Below are positions 1 through 8,820 of a stretch of DNA of 64,000 nucleotides, one piece after another. This DNA comes from Rhodococcus rhodnii (GTDB lineage Bacteria > Actinomycetota > Actinomycetes > Mycobacteriales > Pseudonocardiaceae), in NCBI GenBank assembly GCA_000720375.1, contig JOAA01000006.1:297251-361250 (forward strand), in the 5' to 3' direction. Within the stretch, counting starts at the first letter, position 1. The number at the start of each line of letters is the position of its first letter. Both the position numbers and the translations under genes were made by a program. The notes beneath the pieces were generated by a model, which was given only the letters and a program-made list of their open reading frames with translations, was not told the origin of the DNA and did no database searches.

Positions 1-504
1 CCCGTACCGCTTGGCAAAACGCTGGCCACGCTCGTCCCACAGCACCTTGTTGTCGGTCACGCCCGGCGTGGTCCGCTCGTCCTCGGGCGGCGCGTGGTGC
101 GGCGACGGCAGATAGTTCGGACTGTAGGCGGCGTAGAAGTAGGGAATGCCCAGCATCTCGGCCACCGACCGCACGGCGGCCGCGGCGGCCAGCTCGCCGG
201 CCGCCACCACCGCGGCACACCCTTCGGCAGCCGCGGGGACCTCGTCGAACTGCATGTCGATCGCCTTGGCCGCGAGCCGGCGCTCCTCCTCGGGCGACGG
301 CGGCGGCATCCCCTCCTGCAACAGCATGCCCTCCAGCTGCAGGCCGACCGGCACGTGCGGCACACCTACCTCGGCCAGCCGCTCCGCGGAGGCCGGCGAT
401 GCGCACATCCGTGCCTCCACGCCGAGCCCCTGCAGCCGAACCGCCAATGCCACCAGCGGTTCGACGTCTCCGCGGCTGCCAGCCGTCGACAACAACACAC
501 GCAT
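1..504 (-). CDS. gtfC: Glycopeptide glycosyltransferase GtfC, N-terminal part (cut by window edge)
   Basis: The first 168 codons of a GT1-family, GT-B-fold glycosyltransferase; the rest lies beyond the left edge. It opens [16 protein letters not shown], with the SRGD motif whose Asp13 is the catalytic base in GtfA and GtfB, and is clearly paralogous to the two GT genes upstream in the operon. The visible part is the acceptor-binding domain. In chloroeremomycin-type clusters the third gene of the tandem is GtfC, which adds the amino sugar (vancosamine type) to the glucose on residue 4. I assign it by position and family, not by a specificity signature. The start ATG at 502-504 follows AGGGGATGCGAA, the same leader as gtfA. 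A perfect hairpin lies in the 148-bp gap to gtfB. Confidence 0.85.
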   Translation of the reverse strand, partial: MRVLLSTAGSRGDVEPLVALAVRLQGLGVEARMCASPASAERLAEVGVPHVPVGLQLEGMLLQEGMPPPSPEEERRLAAKAIDMQFDEVPAAAEGCAAVVAAGELAAAAAVRSVAEMLGIPYFYAAYSPNYLPSPHHAPPEDERTTPGVTDNKVLWDERGQRFAKRYG

Positions 505-535
505 TTCGCATCCCCTATTTTGATAGGTTCTGGCC

Positions 536-560
536 ACATGCCGACAATTAATCGGCATGT
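536..560. promoter_or_regulatory. Perfect hairpin between gtfB and gtfC
   Basis: ACATGCCGA, a seven-base AT-rich loop, then TCGGCATGT: a perfect 9-bp stem in the 148-bp spacer, 32 bases upstream of the gtfC start. There is no T-run on the transcribed (minus) strand, so it is not a classical terminator. It could be an RNA-stabilising or attenuating stem, or a protein-binding palindrome. The function is inferred only from symmetry and position. Confidence 0.5.
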
Positions 561-652
561 TACGGCGAGGCATTTATGTCCAGAAAGATCACACGATGGA
601 CAATGTCGAGGTCACCCACGCGCCGATTCTCAAGGCGCCGGCTCGGTGTGGT

Positions 653-1876
653 TTACGCGGAAACAGTCGGCTTTTCCCGACTGACCGCGTCGAGCAGCAA
701 CCGCGCGGCCACCGCTGCCCCGTCGGTGCGGATCGTGCCTGCCACGGCCGTCGCTCGCGCGTGGGTTTCGGGGGTCAGAGCCGTGGCAAGCGCGGCCGAC
801 AAGGAATCGAAGGTCGGAATTGGACCATCATGTGCCACACCAACACCCAGTTCGGCCACCCGGCCGGCGTAGTACGGCTGGTCCGCCATCTGGGGCAACA
901 GGATCTGGGGTGCACCTGCCCGCGCGGCCACGTGCGTCGTGCCCGCGCCGCCGTGGTGGATGACGGCGGCGACTCGGCCGAACAGCACCTGATGGTTCAC
1001 TTCGCCGATCGCGAAGCAGTCGGCACCGTCGTCGGGCAGGACCAAATCGGCCCAGCCACGGGAAAGGATCACCCGGCGGCCATGGGCACGGATCGCGTCG
1101 ATGGCCACCCGGACCGCGTCAGCAGGTGCGCCCAGGCTGCCGAACCCCAGGTACACCGGCGGTGGGCCGGCGTCCAGAAACGCCGCCAGCTCCGGGGAAA
1201 GCGGCCGTTCGTCGGGCAGGATCCACGCGCCGGTCTGCACGGCGTCGAGGTCTGTCGGCTGCAGCGGGGCCAGCACCGGATCCGCCGCCACCCAGGGGTG
1301 ATCGGTGTAGCCGAAGGTGAAGATGTCCTCCACCGGTGGCAGGCCGATCGCGTCCCGGTGGCTGTTGAGCAGGCCGCCGTACCGCTGGTAGGCGCTCTGG
1401 TTGTTCCGCTCCCACTGCGCCGGAATGTCGATCGTGTCCTGTGTGGACGGTTCGCCGAGGGGCGGCGGCGGATAGTACGGCGACGGCACATAACTCGGAC
1501 AGTGGAAGGCATAGAAGTAGGGGATGCCCAGCTTCTCGGCCACCGACCGCACGCCGATCGCGGCGGCCAGCAGGCCGGTGGTCACCACCGCGGCACACCC
1601 CTCGGCCGCCGCCGGGATCTCGTCGAACTGCGTAGCGATCGCCTCGGTCGTGAACCGGCGCACGTCCTCGGCCGTCAACGGTTTCGCTCGCTGGATCGGC
1701 GCGCGCGCCGACGGGCCGACGGGCACATGCGGCACACCTACCTCGGCCAGCCGCTCCGCGCAGTCCGGCGGTGCGCACATCCGCACATCCGCGCCGAGGT
1801 CCCGCACCCGAACCGCCAGTGCCACCAGCGGTTCGGTATCTCCGCGCGATCCACACGTCGCCAACAGCACACGCAT
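653..1876 (-). CDS. gtfB: Glycopeptide glucosyltransferase GtfB
   Basis: 407-residue GT-B glycosyltransferase (GT1 family). It begins [16 protein letters not shown] with Asp13 in the SRGD motif, and the C-terminal nucleotide-sugar half carries GWADLVLP and the HHGGAGTT donor-binding loop. Known GtfB transfers glucose from NDP-glucose to the phenolic OH of Hpg4 of the cross-linked aglycone. The assignment rests on position and close recalled similarity to the chloroeremomycin enzyme. An upstream in-frame extension to 2104 is rejected because it overlaps gtfA and breaks the MRVLL start shared by all three paralogs. The ATG is preceded by AGGAAATTCGT. The gtfA stop is 34 bases upstream. The C-terminus ([11 protein letters not shown]) nearly matches that of GtfA, a mark of tandem duplication. 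Confidence 0.93.
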   Translation of the reverse strand: MRVLLATCGSRGDTEPLVALAVRVRDLGADVRMCAPPDCAERLAEVGVPHVPVGPSARAPIQRAKPLTAEDVRRFTTEAIATQFDEIPAAAEGCAAVVTTGLLAAAIGVRSVAEKLGIPYFYAFHCPSYVPSPYYPPPPLGEPSTQDTIDIPAQWERNNQSAYQRYGGLLNSHRDAIGLPPVEDIFTFGYTDHPWVAADPVLAPLQPTDLDAVQTGAWILPDERPLSPELAAFLDAGPPPVYLGFGSLGAPADAVRVAIDAIRAHGRRVILSRGWADLVLPDDGADCFAIGEVNHQVLFGRVAAVIHHGGAGTTHVAARAGAPQILLPQMADQPYYAGRVAELGVGVAHDGPIPTFDSLSAALATALTPETHARATAVAGTIRTDGAAVAARLLLDAVSREKPTVSA

Positions 1877-1910
1877 TACGAATTTCCTCGTTCCATAGGC
1901 TCGGTGTGGT

Positions 1911-3101
1911 TCAGGCGGGAACAGTCGGCTTTTCCAGGCTGACCGCGTCGAACAGCAGCTGCGCGGCCACCGTTGTCCCATCGGCGCGAATCGTGTCTGC
2001 CACGGTCGTCGCTCGCGCACGGATCTCCGGGGCCAGAGCCGTGTCGAGCGCGGCCGACAAGGAGTCGATGGTCGGGACCGGACCGTCGACCGCCACACCG
2101 ACACCCAGCTCGGCCACCCGGTCGGCGTGGTACGCCTGCTCCACCACGTTGTCCACTACGCGGCGCACCACGATCTGGGGGATGCCCGCCCGCATGGCCA
2201 GCAGCGTCGTGCCCGCGCTGTCGTGGTGGATGGCGGCGGCCACCCGGCCGAACAGCTCCTGAAGGTTCACTTCGCCGACCACGAAGCAGTCGGCCCCGTC
2301 GTCCGGCAGGACCAAATCGGCCCAGCCGCGGGAGAGAACGATCCGGCGGCCACTGGCACGGACCGCCTTGATGGCCATCTTCGCGGCGTCAGCGGTTGCC
2401 GGTCGGGACGAGCTGCCGAAACCCACGTACACCGGCGTCGACCCGGCAGCCAGAAACGCCTCCAGCTCCGCGGAAAGCGGCCGTTCGTCGGGCAGGATCC
2501 ACGCACCGGTCTGCACAGTGCCGAGGTCCGTCGGCCGCAGCGGGGACAGCACCGGGTCCGCCGCCAGCCAGGGCTGATCGGTGTAGCCGTAGTCGTAGAG
2601 GTGCTCCACCGGTGGCAGGCCGATCGAGGCCCGGTGGCTGTTGACCGCGTCACCGAAAAGCCTGTCGGCGCCCTGGTTGTACATGTCCCGCTCCGCCTGG
2701 CTTTGCTCCGACGGCAGATGGTCCGGAGACAGCACGGTGTAGCGGTACGGGATGCCCAGCTTCTCGGCCATCGACCGGACAGCGACCGCGGCGGGCAGCA
2801 AGCCGGTCGTCACCACCGCGTCACACCCCTCGATGGCCGCCGGGACCTTGTCGAACCATTCGGCGACCACCTCGGTCACGACTTCGGCCGCCCCCGGCGG
2901 CAGTTCTCCCGGCTCGCGTGCCCCTGCGCGCACCGCCCGACCGACCGGCACCATCGGCACACCGACCTCGGCGCACCGCTCCACGTAGTCCGGCGGCAGG
3001 CACATCCGCGCGTCCGCACCGAGTTCCCGCAACCGTGCCGCCAATGCCACCAACGGTTCGGTATCTCCGCGCGATCCACACCCCGTAATCAACACGCGCA
3101 T
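1911..3101 (-). CDS. gtfA: Glycopeptide epivancosaminyltransferase GtfA
   Basis: 396-residue GT-B glycosyltransferase, first of three tandem paralogs, starting [16 protein letters not shown] (Asp13). In the chloroeremomycin pathway GtfA moves 4-epi-vancosamine from its dTDP form onto the benzylic OH of beta-hydroxyTyr6. The donor loop reads HHDSAGTT rather than the usual HHGGAGTT, and an insertion ([14 protein letters not shown]) follows it; I recall both from the published GtfA. The start at 3101 is chosen over 3170 because it aligns with the other two GTs and has AGGGGATGCGAA upstream. It lies 44 bases after the halogenase stop. A gene for this extra amino sugar distinguishes a chloroeremomycin or balhimycin-type cluster from vancomycin itself. 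Confidence 0.93.
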   Translation of the reverse strand: MRVLITGCGSRGDTEPLVALAARLRELGADARMCLPPDYVERCAEVGVPMVPVGRAVRAGAREPGELPPGAAEVVTEVVAEWFDKVPAAIEGCDAVVTTGLLPAAVAVRSMAEKLGIPYRYTVLSPDHLPSEQSQAERDMYNQGADRLFGDAVNSHRASIGLPPVEHLYDYGYTDQPWLAADPVLSPLRPTDLGTVQTGAWILPDERPLSAELEAFLAAGSTPVYVGFGSSSRPATADAAKMAIKAVRASGRRIVLSRGWADLVLPDDGADCFVVGEVNLQELFGRVAAAIHHDSAGTTLLAMRAGIPQIVVRRVVDNVVEQAYHADRVAELGVGVAVDGPVPTIDSLSAALDTALAPEIRARATTVADTIRADGTTVAAQLLFDAVSLEKPTVPA

Positions 3102-3145
3102 TTCGCATCCCCTATTTCGTAGATCCTCGACCACCGTGCGGAGGC

Positions 3146-4621
3146 TCATGCCGGATGGTGCGGCAGCCATTTCATTCCGTCGGGCGAGGTCACCAGGCCG
3201 CCGGGGAACAGCGGCAGCTCGGGTTCGGCGTCCTCGCCGAGCAGCGCCTTCATCTGGACCTGGCCCGCTTCCTGCATCGCCTGCTTGACCACCGTCGACT
3301 TGAACATCGGCACCATGTTGTCGCCGTCGCCGCTGGCCATCTGGTCCACGGCCGCGGCGAATTCGGCACTGCGCGCGGCGATCCGGTCAGCGGCCGTCAG
3401 CGCGGTCTCACCGGACGACACCCCACCGATCAGTTCGACGAACGACTCGATATCGGTGCTCTGGTTCTGCGTGACCTTCTTGGCCTGCCAGAAATACGAC
3501 TCCTCATTCACGTTCATCTGATAGAACGACACGAGGAACTCGTAGAACACCCCGTACTCGCGGCGATACCGCATTTCGAACTCGTTCAGTGCGGTCTTCT
3601 CGTCCAGATCGCCCGCCAGGACGCTGTTGATTGACCGGGCCGCGAGCAGCGCGCTGTAGGTCGCCAGGTGCACACCGGACGAGAACACCGGGTCCACGAA
3701 GCACGCGGCGTCGCCGATCAGGATCATCCCCGGCCGCCAGTAGGTCTCCTGCTGGTAGGAGTAGTCCTTGCGGACGCGTAACTCCCCGTACTTGCCGGTC
3801 GTCACCCTGGTCGCGTTCGCGAGGTACTCCGAGATCAGCGGGCACTCGGCGATCAGGGCGTTGAGCGCCTTCTCCCGGTCACCCTGGATCTTCTCGGCGT
3901 CCTCCCGGCGCACCACCGCGCCGACGCTGGTCAGCGTGTCGCTCAGCGGGATGTACCAGAACCAGCCGCTGTCGAAGGCAACGCTCAGGATGTTTCCCGA
4001 GACCGGCGCGGGCAGCCGCTTGCCACCCTCGAAGTAGCCGAACAGCGCGAGGCTGCGGAAGAACTCCGAGTAGTTCCGCGAACCGCCGACCTTGGAGTAG
4101 AGGCGGCTCTTGTTGCCCGACGCGTCGATCACGAAGCGCGCTGACACTTCACGCTCGTTGCCATCGGCGTCGGTGTACCGCAGACCGGTGACCCGCTCAC
4201 CGTCTTCCACCACATCGGTGACCGGGGACCCTTCCCGCACGACCACGCCCTTGCGCTTGGCGTTGTTCAGCAAGATCTCGTCGAACCGCGCCCGCTCGAC
4301 CTGATAGGCGTGCGACGTCGAGCCCGCCATCTTGGCGGAGATACCGAAGTGGAACGTCCACGGCTCCGGACGCGCACCCCAGCGGAAAGTGCCGCCCCGC
4401 TTCACCGGGAACCCGGCATTGGCCAGCTCGTCCGTGATGCCGAGCATCCGGCACACCCCGTGCACCGTGGCAGGCAGCAGCGACTCACCGATCTGGTACC
4501 GGGGAAAGACCTCTTTCTCCAGCAACAGCACCCGATGCCCCTGCATCGCCACCAAGGTGGCCACGGTCGAACCGGCAGGCCCGCCACCAGCAACAACCAC
4601 ATCGAAGTCTTCGACCGACAT
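3146..4621 (-). CDS. FAD-dependent halogenase (Tyr chlorination)
   Basis: 491-residue flavin-dependent halogenase. The Rossmann motif GGGPAGS is at residues 12-18 and the halogenase signature WxWxIP appears as WFWYIP near residue 220. FADH2-dependent halogenases of this family (BhaA of balhimycin, VhaA of vancomycin) chlorinate the beta-hydroxyTyr residues while they are held on the NRPS carrier domains. One halogenase for both Tyr2 and Tyr6 is the norm. It needs a flavin reductase, which is not encoded here. The ATG at 4621 has GGTGGGAG immediately upstream, an unusually short spacing. It lies between oxyC (61-base gap) and gtfA (44-base gap), within one apparent transcription unit. Confidence 0.95.
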   Translation of the reverse strand: MSVEDFDVVVAGGGPAGSTVATLVAMQGHRVLLLEKEVFPRYQIGESLLPATVHGVCRMLGITDELANAGFPVKRGGTFRWGARPEPWTFHFGISAKMAGSTSHAYQVERARFDEILLNNAKRKGVVVREGSPVTDVVEDGERVTGLRYTDADGNEREVSARFVIDASGNKSRLYSKVGGSRNYSEFFRSLALFGYFEGGKRLPAPVSGNILSVAFDSGWFWYIPLSDTLTSVGAVVRREDAEKIQGDREKALNALIAECPLISEYLANATRVTTGKYGELRVRKDYSYQQETYWRPGMILIGDAACFVDPVFSSGVHLATYSALLAARSINSVLAGDLDEKTALNEFEMRYRREYGVFYEFLVSFYQMNVNEESYFWQAKKVTQNQSTDIESFVELIGGVSSGETALTAADRIAARSAEFAAAVDQMASGDGDNMVPMFKSTVVKQAMQEAGQVQMKALLGEDAEPELPLFPGGLVTSPDGMKWLPHHPA

Positions 4622-4682
4622 CTCCCACCATTCCTCTATCGACTGTCAAATTGCTGAAGCTGGTCTTCCAGTCCGGATTGCG

Positions 4683-6023
4683 CTACCAGGTGACTGGAAC
4701 CTGATCAGGGCAGTCGACGAACGCACTGCGGTACTTCACTTCCGCGATCGGCACTGCCAGCCGCAGCCCGGGAAATCGCTGCCACAGGGTCTGATAAGCC
4801 ATCCGCAGCATCGACCGGGCCAGCGCCGCGCCCACGCAGTAATGGATGCCGTGCCCGAATCCGACGTCCGACACCGCGGCGCGATTCGCGTCGAGAACGT
4901 TGGGATTCGGCGTCAGCGCTTCATCTCGGTTGGCCATGAGAACCGAGCACAGGACGTAATCACCTGCCTTGATCAACTGTCCGTCGATGACGACGTCCTT
5001 GATGGCGAGGCGTGGATTCGGCGCCTGCACCGGGGACAGATAACGCACCAGCTCGTTGACGACGCGGTCGGCCTTCTCGGGGCCGGCGAAAAGCAACTGG
5101 ATCTGGTCAGGATTCTCCAGCAGGGCGAGCACTCCGAAGCCGATCATCCCCGCGACGGTCTCGACACCGCCGAGGATCAGCGCCGTGCACAGGCCCTTCA
5201 GTTCCTCGTCGGTGACGTTGTCACCGTGCTCTCGCACGATCATGCCGAGAAACCCCTCGTCGGGGTCCTTGCGCTGCCGGGAGATGAGGTTGTCCAGGTA
5301 CCGGTTGAACGCCGCGCTGTCGGCCGCCCGTGCCTTGAGTCCCCGGCTCAGATCGGTGTTCCGCCTGATCCTCCGGACGAACTCACGCTGGTCATCGCGC
5401 GGAATGCCGAGCAGTTCACACAGGGCGAGAGCGCCGACCGGGTCGGCGAACAACCCTTGGAGATCCGCGGGCGGCCCCTCGGCCTCCACCATGTCGAGGC
5501 GATCATCGATGAGGCCCTGAATCGCGGGCTCCATCCGGCGAATCCGCCGCACCGTGAACTCCGGCGTCAGCATCTTTCGCAGGCGAGTGTGCTCAGGCGG
5601 ATCGTAAGTCGATATCTGTCCGACGAACTGGGCCTCTACGTGTGCGTCAGATTTCGCATGGGTGAATTGCGGCCGCGTCGTGAAATTCTCGTGATCACCC
5701 AATATCTTGCGCACGACGTCGTAGCCATGGGCCTGCCAGACATAGTCCCTGCCCAGCTGAGTGGATGAATCCCCAACTAGCCGGACCAGCGGGCCATGCG
5801 CCCTGAGGTCGAAATTCTCCTCATGCGGATCGCAGCCCGTCCGCATCTGAAAGTTCGCAGGCTCCTGTAAGAGCGGCGCCACCTGCTCCATGCCGTGCTG
5901 ATCTATGCCGTGCTGATCAATACTGTGCTGATCTATGCCGTGCTGATCTATGCCGTGCTGATCTATGCCGTGCTGATCTATGCCGTGCTGATCTATGCCG
6001 TGCTGATCTATGCCGTGCGCCAT
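4683..6023 (-). CDS. oxyC: Cytochrome P450 OxyC (AB ring, biaryl C-C cross-link)
   Basis: 446-residue P450 of the glycopeptide Oxy family. The heme Cys is in FGHGIHYCVG near residue 395 and the ExxR helix reads ELVR. The I-helix motif GGVET keeps the usual acid-Thr pair, unlike OxyA and OxyB here. In vancomycin-type pathways OxyC makes the last cross-link, the carbon-carbon bond between Hpg5 and Dpg7, on the carrier-bound peptide docked at the X domain. The N-terminus carries nine five-residue units (HGIDQ and variants) encoded by a 15-bp tandem repeat; the vancomycin OxyC, from memory, starts MGHDIDQVAPLL with a single such unit. The ATG at 6023 has AAGGAG 12 bases upstream; the TTG at 6035 abuts that site and is rejected. 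Confidence 0.93.
   Translation of the reverse strand: MAHGIDQHGIDQHGIDQHGIDQHGIDQHGIDQHSIDQHGIDQHGMEQVAPLLQEPANFQMRTGCDPHEENFDLRAHGPLVRLVGDSSTQLGRDYVWQAHGYDVVRKILGDHENFTTRPQFTHAKSDAHVEAQFVGQISTYDPPEHTRLRKMLTPEFTVRRIRRMEPAIQGLIDDRLDMVEAEGPPADLQGLFADPVGALALCELLGIPRDDQREFVRRIRRNTDLSRGLKARAADSAAFNRYLDNLISRQRKDPDEGFLGMIVREHGDNVTDEELKGLCTALILGGVETVAGMIGFGVLALLENPDQIQLLFAGPEKADRVVNELVRYLSPVQAPNPRLAIKDVVIDGQLIKAGDYVLCSVLMANRDEALTPNPNVLDANRAAVSDVGFGHGIHYCVGAALARSMLRMAYQTLWQRFPGLRLAVPIAEVKYRSAFVDCPDQVPVTW
5883..6017 (-). repeat. 15-bp tandem repeat (9 units) in the 5' end of oxyC
   Basis: Nine head-to-tail 15-bp units (coding strand CACGGCATAGATCAG and variants) encode HGIDQ six times, then HSIDQ, HGIDQ and HGMEQ. 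The first six units look near identical and variation is concentrated at the downstream end, as expected for a minisatellite growing by slippage. Because the period is 15 bases, copy changes keep the reading frame. There are no spacers, so this is not a CRISPR. Confidence 0.95.
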
Positions 6024-6073
6024 ACCGAGTGGCAACTCCTTCGCTTACCGGGTCCAGCGGCTGACACGGCCGA

Positions 6074-7294
6074 TCACCACGCGACCAGCAGACTGGTCAC
6101 TCCATACGCGGGGGTGGTCAACCGGAAGTTGGTTTCCTTGGCGGGATCCGCGAGCCGCAGCGTGGGAAAGCGCTGCCACAGGGCGGTATAGACCGTTCGC
6201 AGCTCGAGGCGGGACAGCGCGGCTCCCAAGCAATGGTGCACGCCATGCCCGAACGCGACATGCGGGACGGGCTCGCGGGTGACATCGAGGCGGTTCGGAT
6301 CCGGTACCAAGGCAGGATCACGGTTTGCCGCCGGGAGAGAGCAGATGACGCTCTCCCCCTTCTTGATCATCTGGCTCGCGACGATGACGTCCTGCATGGC
6401 GATTCGGGGAGTCGGGGCATACGGGACCGTCAGGTACCGGATCAGTTCGTCGACCGCCCGTTGCGCCGACTGCTCGTCACCCTGGAACGCGGCGATCTGC
6501 TCGGGGTGGCGCAGCAGCGCCAGCACGCCGAGCCCGATCATGCCGGAGATGTTGTCGTCGCCCGCCAGCATCACCTGAACGCAGAAGCCCCGCAGCTCCT
6601 CATCGGTGGCTTCGTCGCCGTATTCGGCGATGACGGCGCCGATCAGCCCCTCGCCCGGGTCCTTGCGTTCCCTGGCGATCATGGCCAACAGGTAGCGGGA
6701 GAACGCCTCGCCTGCCGCCGCCCGCCTCTTCTGGCTTCGCGAGGCGTCGAGATGTCCGTGACACAACTGCATGAACATGGCCCGGTCGTCCCGGGGCACC
6801 CCGATCAGCTCGCACAGCACGGCCCCAGGCACCTCGTCGGCGACGAACTCGATCAGATCCGCCGGGGATCCCGCCTGCTCCATGGCATCGAGCCGATCCG
6901 CGACGATCTGTTCGATGTACGGCTGCATCCGCTGCATCTTGCGCAGCGTGAATCCGGGGGTCAGCTTCTGCCGCAGCCGGGTGTGCTCGGGCGGGTCGTA
7001 GTCCATCAGGTTGCCGACCAGCTCACGCGGCCGGAAGATACCCGTCCCGCCGATCTCGTCGCGCTGGTGCCAGCGGCGCCGTGTGCTGAAGCTCTTGTGA
7101 TCGCCCATCACCTGCCGTACGGCACCGTGCGTTGTCGCCATCCAGCTGGTCTCGGCGTCCGCTCCGGATCCGACGGTGACCCTCGTCAGCGCTCCGGCGG
7201 CAAGCAGTTCGTCCGCCGGATCCAAGTCCTGCCTGCGAATGTGCAGCGGGCGCGGGTCATCGTCACCCGACTGGGAAAGCTCCTGTGCTACCAA
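6074..7294 (-). CDS. oxyB: Cytochrome P450 OxyB (C-O-D ring, first cross-link)
   Basis: 406-residue P450. The heme ligand Cys is in FGHGVHHCLG near residue 353 and the ExxR motif reads ELIR. The I-helix reads AGDDN, with Asn in place of the conserved Thr, as I recall for the crystallised vancomycin OxyB. That enzyme forms the first aryl-ether link (Tyr4-equivalent Hpg4 to Tyr6) on carrier-bound heptapeptide. The body from DDDPRPLHIRR onward closely matches the recalled OxyB sequence. The start is a TTG at 7294, six bases after AGGAG; no in-frame ATG occurs before the conserved region. It follows oxyA by 19 bases and precedes oxyC by 50. Confidence 0.93.
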   Translation of the reverse strand: MVAQELSQSGDDDPRPLHIRRQDLDPADELLAAGALTRVTVGSGADAETSWMATTHGAVRQVMGDHKSFSTRRRWHQRDEIGGTGIFRPRELVGNLMDYDPPEHTRLRQKLTPGFTLRKMQRMQPYIEQIVADRLDAMEQAGSPADLIEFVADEVPGAVLCELIGVPRDDRAMFMQLCHGHLDASRSQKRRAAAGEAFSRYLLAMIARERKDPGEGLIGAVIAEYGDEATDEELRGFCVQVMLAGDDNISGMIGLGVLALLRHPEQIAAFQGDEQSAQRAVDELIRYLTVPYAPTPRIAMQDVIVASQMIKKGESVICSLPAANRDPALVPDPNRLDVTREPVPHVAFGHGVHHCLGAALSRLELRTVYTALWQRFPTLRLADPAKETNFRLTTPAYGVTSLLVAW

Positions 7295-7313
7295 CGGTTT
7301 CTCCTAGCTCCGG

Positions 7314-8489
7314 CTACCAGTCGAGCAGCAGGACTTCGACGTCGAACGGCGGCGGGCCCAACTTGATCTCACGGCCCGGTTCGGCCAGCCGCAGCGTGGG
7401 AAAGCGGCGCGTCAGAGCCGTGATCGCGGTCCGGAACACCATCTCGGCCAACGGACGGCCAAGGCAGTGATGGATGCCGTGCCCGAACGTGACGTGCGCG
7501 GGCCTTTCCCGGGTGATGTCGAACTGGTCCTCAGGGGCGGGGAAGTTCCGGCGGTTCGCAGCCAGCAAAGAGCAGGTGACGGCATCGCCGGCCTTGACGA
7601 GCTGATCACCGATGTACACGTCCTCCAGCGCGATGCGCGGAGTGGTCTTCTCGTCGCTGGTGAGGTATCGGGCCACCTCGTTGAGCCAGTCCGGGATGGT
7701 GTCCGGCTTGTCCCGCAGCACAGCGAACTGCTCGGGATGCTCGGCGATCAGCCACGCGCCCGCCGCGAGGAAACGAGCCACCTGATCCCCAGCCGCGCCA
7801 ATGATGAATGCGGCCACCCCAAGCAGCTCCGCGTCGGTGATCGCGTCGCCGTGTTCGCGCACCACGGCGCCGAACATGTTGTCACCGGGATCGCGGCGCG
7901 CTTGAGCCGCGACCTGGCTCATGTACGTCCAGAACTTGTTTCCCGCCGCCACGCGCCGTTTGCCCGTCCGTTCGGACCGGCTGGCGAGCAGCGCGCGCGA
8001 CAAGTCCGCCTGATCATCACGGGGAATGCCGATGAAGTCGCAAGTCACCGTCGTCGCGATGGGCCACGCGAACCGGGGCACGAAGTCCACCGGGCCACCG
8101 GTGGCCTCGATGTCGTCAAGGGTGGCCTCGACGATCAGCTCGATCCGCGGGCGGAACCCCTGCATCCGCCGGACAGTGAACGCGGATGTCAGCATTCGGC
8201 GCAGGCGCGTGTGCTCCGGCGGGTCGTACTGATTGAGGAAGCCCGGCCAGATGCGGCCGGCCACGGTCCCGCCGTAAAGCAGCTTGGCGCTGAACTTGTC
8301 CGAGCCGAGAACCTGCCGGATCTCGTCGTACCCGGTGGCAAGCCACCCGGTCCGCCCTTCGGCGGGATCATCGGCCTCCAAAATGGACATGGGGCCCTCG
8401 GCCATCAGGGAACGCAGCTCCGGTCCCGGATCGAATTGCTCTCTCCGGTGTATCTCGGTGCCCCGGACGGCGTTGTTCTCCGCGAACAC
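7314..8489 (-). CDS. oxyA: Cytochrome P450 OxyA (D-O-E ring)
   Basis: 391-residue P450 with FGHGIHHCLG (heme Cys near residue 340) and EVAR (ExxR). The I-helix segment reads IIGAAGDQV: the Thr that normally helps protonate bound dioxygen is replaced by Gln. OxyA makes the second ether bridge (Tyr2 to Hpg4) in vancomycin-type biosynthesis. It uses a GTG start at 8489 with AAAGGA nine bases upstream. It is the first P450 of the oxyA-oxyB-oxyC-halogenase run and is separated from the MbtH gene by 121 bases holding a palindrome, so it may have its own promoter. Confidence 0.92.
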   Translation of the reverse strand: MFAENNAVRGTEIHRREQFDPGPELRSLMAEGPMSILEADDPAEGRTGWLATGYDEIRQVLGSDKFSAKLLYGGTVAGRIWPGFLNQYDPPEHTRLRRMLTSAFTVRRMQGFRPRIELIVEATLDDIEATGGPVDFVPRFAWPIATTVTCDFIGIPRDDQADLSRALLASRSERTGKRRVAAGNKFWTYMSQVAAQARRDPGDNMFGAVVREHGDAITDAELLGVAAFIIGAAGDQVARFLAAGAWLIAEHPEQFAVLRDKPDTIPDWLNEVARYLTSDEKTTPRIALEDVYIGDQLVKAGDAVTCSLLAANRRNFPAPEDQFDITRERPAHVTFGHGIHHCLGRPLAEMVFRTAITALTRRFPTLRLAEPGREIKLGPPPFDVEVLLLDW

Positions 8490-8551
8490 TGCACAAGGTC
8501 CTTTCGCCTCATCCAGCCGATGAACTCAAGCGAAACGGATGTTCCAGGCCG

Positions 8552-8578
8552 GTCGGACGAGCGTCGAGCTCGTCCAAC
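8552..8578. promoter_or_regulatory. Palindrome upstream of oxyA
   Basis: Read on the minus strand: GTTGGACGAGC, five bases, GCTCGTCCGAC, an inverted repeat with 11-bp arms and one mismatch. It sits 63 bases upstream of the oxyA start in the mbtH-oxyA gap (8490-8610). I recall that the StrR-type regulator Bbr binds ahead of oxyA in the balhimycin cluster. The arms resemble but do not match the StrR half-site GTTCGACTG. It may instead be a terminator stem for the NRPS transcript. Confidence 0.45.
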
Positions 8579-8610
8579 CGTCCGCGTTGAGCGGCTGGAC
8601 ACCTGCTCCC

Positions 8611-8820
8611 TCAGACGCCCGCTTCCTGGATGAGGCTCTTCGGCCGCAGGTCCGTCCAGTTCTCCTCGACATAGGCGAGGCACTCCTGACGGGTGGCTTC
8701 GCCGTACACGCGGGTCCAGCCGGCAGGCACCTCGGCGAAGGTCGGCCAGAGGGAGTGCTGGCCCTCGTCGTTGACCAGCACGAAAAAGGAACCGTCCTCG
8801 TTGTCGAACGGGTTCGTCAT
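8611..8820 (-). CDS. MbtH-like NRPS accessory protein
   Basis: 69-residue MbtH-family protein, starting [17 protein letters not shown] and containing the family core [10 protein letters not shown] (here [10 protein letters not shown]), VPAGW and the C-terminal ENWTDLRP. MbtH proteins bind adenylation domains and are needed for folding or activity of some of them, in glycopeptide pathways often the Tyr-activating ones. The ATG overlaps the cepC stop by four bases (ATGA), so it is translationally coupled to the NRPS. Confidence 0.96.
   Translation of the reverse strand: MTNPFDNEDGSFFVLVNDEGQHSLWPTFAEVPAGWTRVYGEATRQECLAYVEENWTDLRPKSLIQEAGV

Noticed and set aside
653..2104. A longer form of GtfB starting at 2104
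   Set aside because: The added 76 residues are Arg/Pro/Ser-rich, overlap gtfA and precede the MRVLL start shared by all three glycosyltransferases.
5883..6017. The repeat array in oxyC as a possible CRISPR
   Set aside because: The units are contiguous, 15 bp long and in frame, with no spacers and no cas genes nearby.
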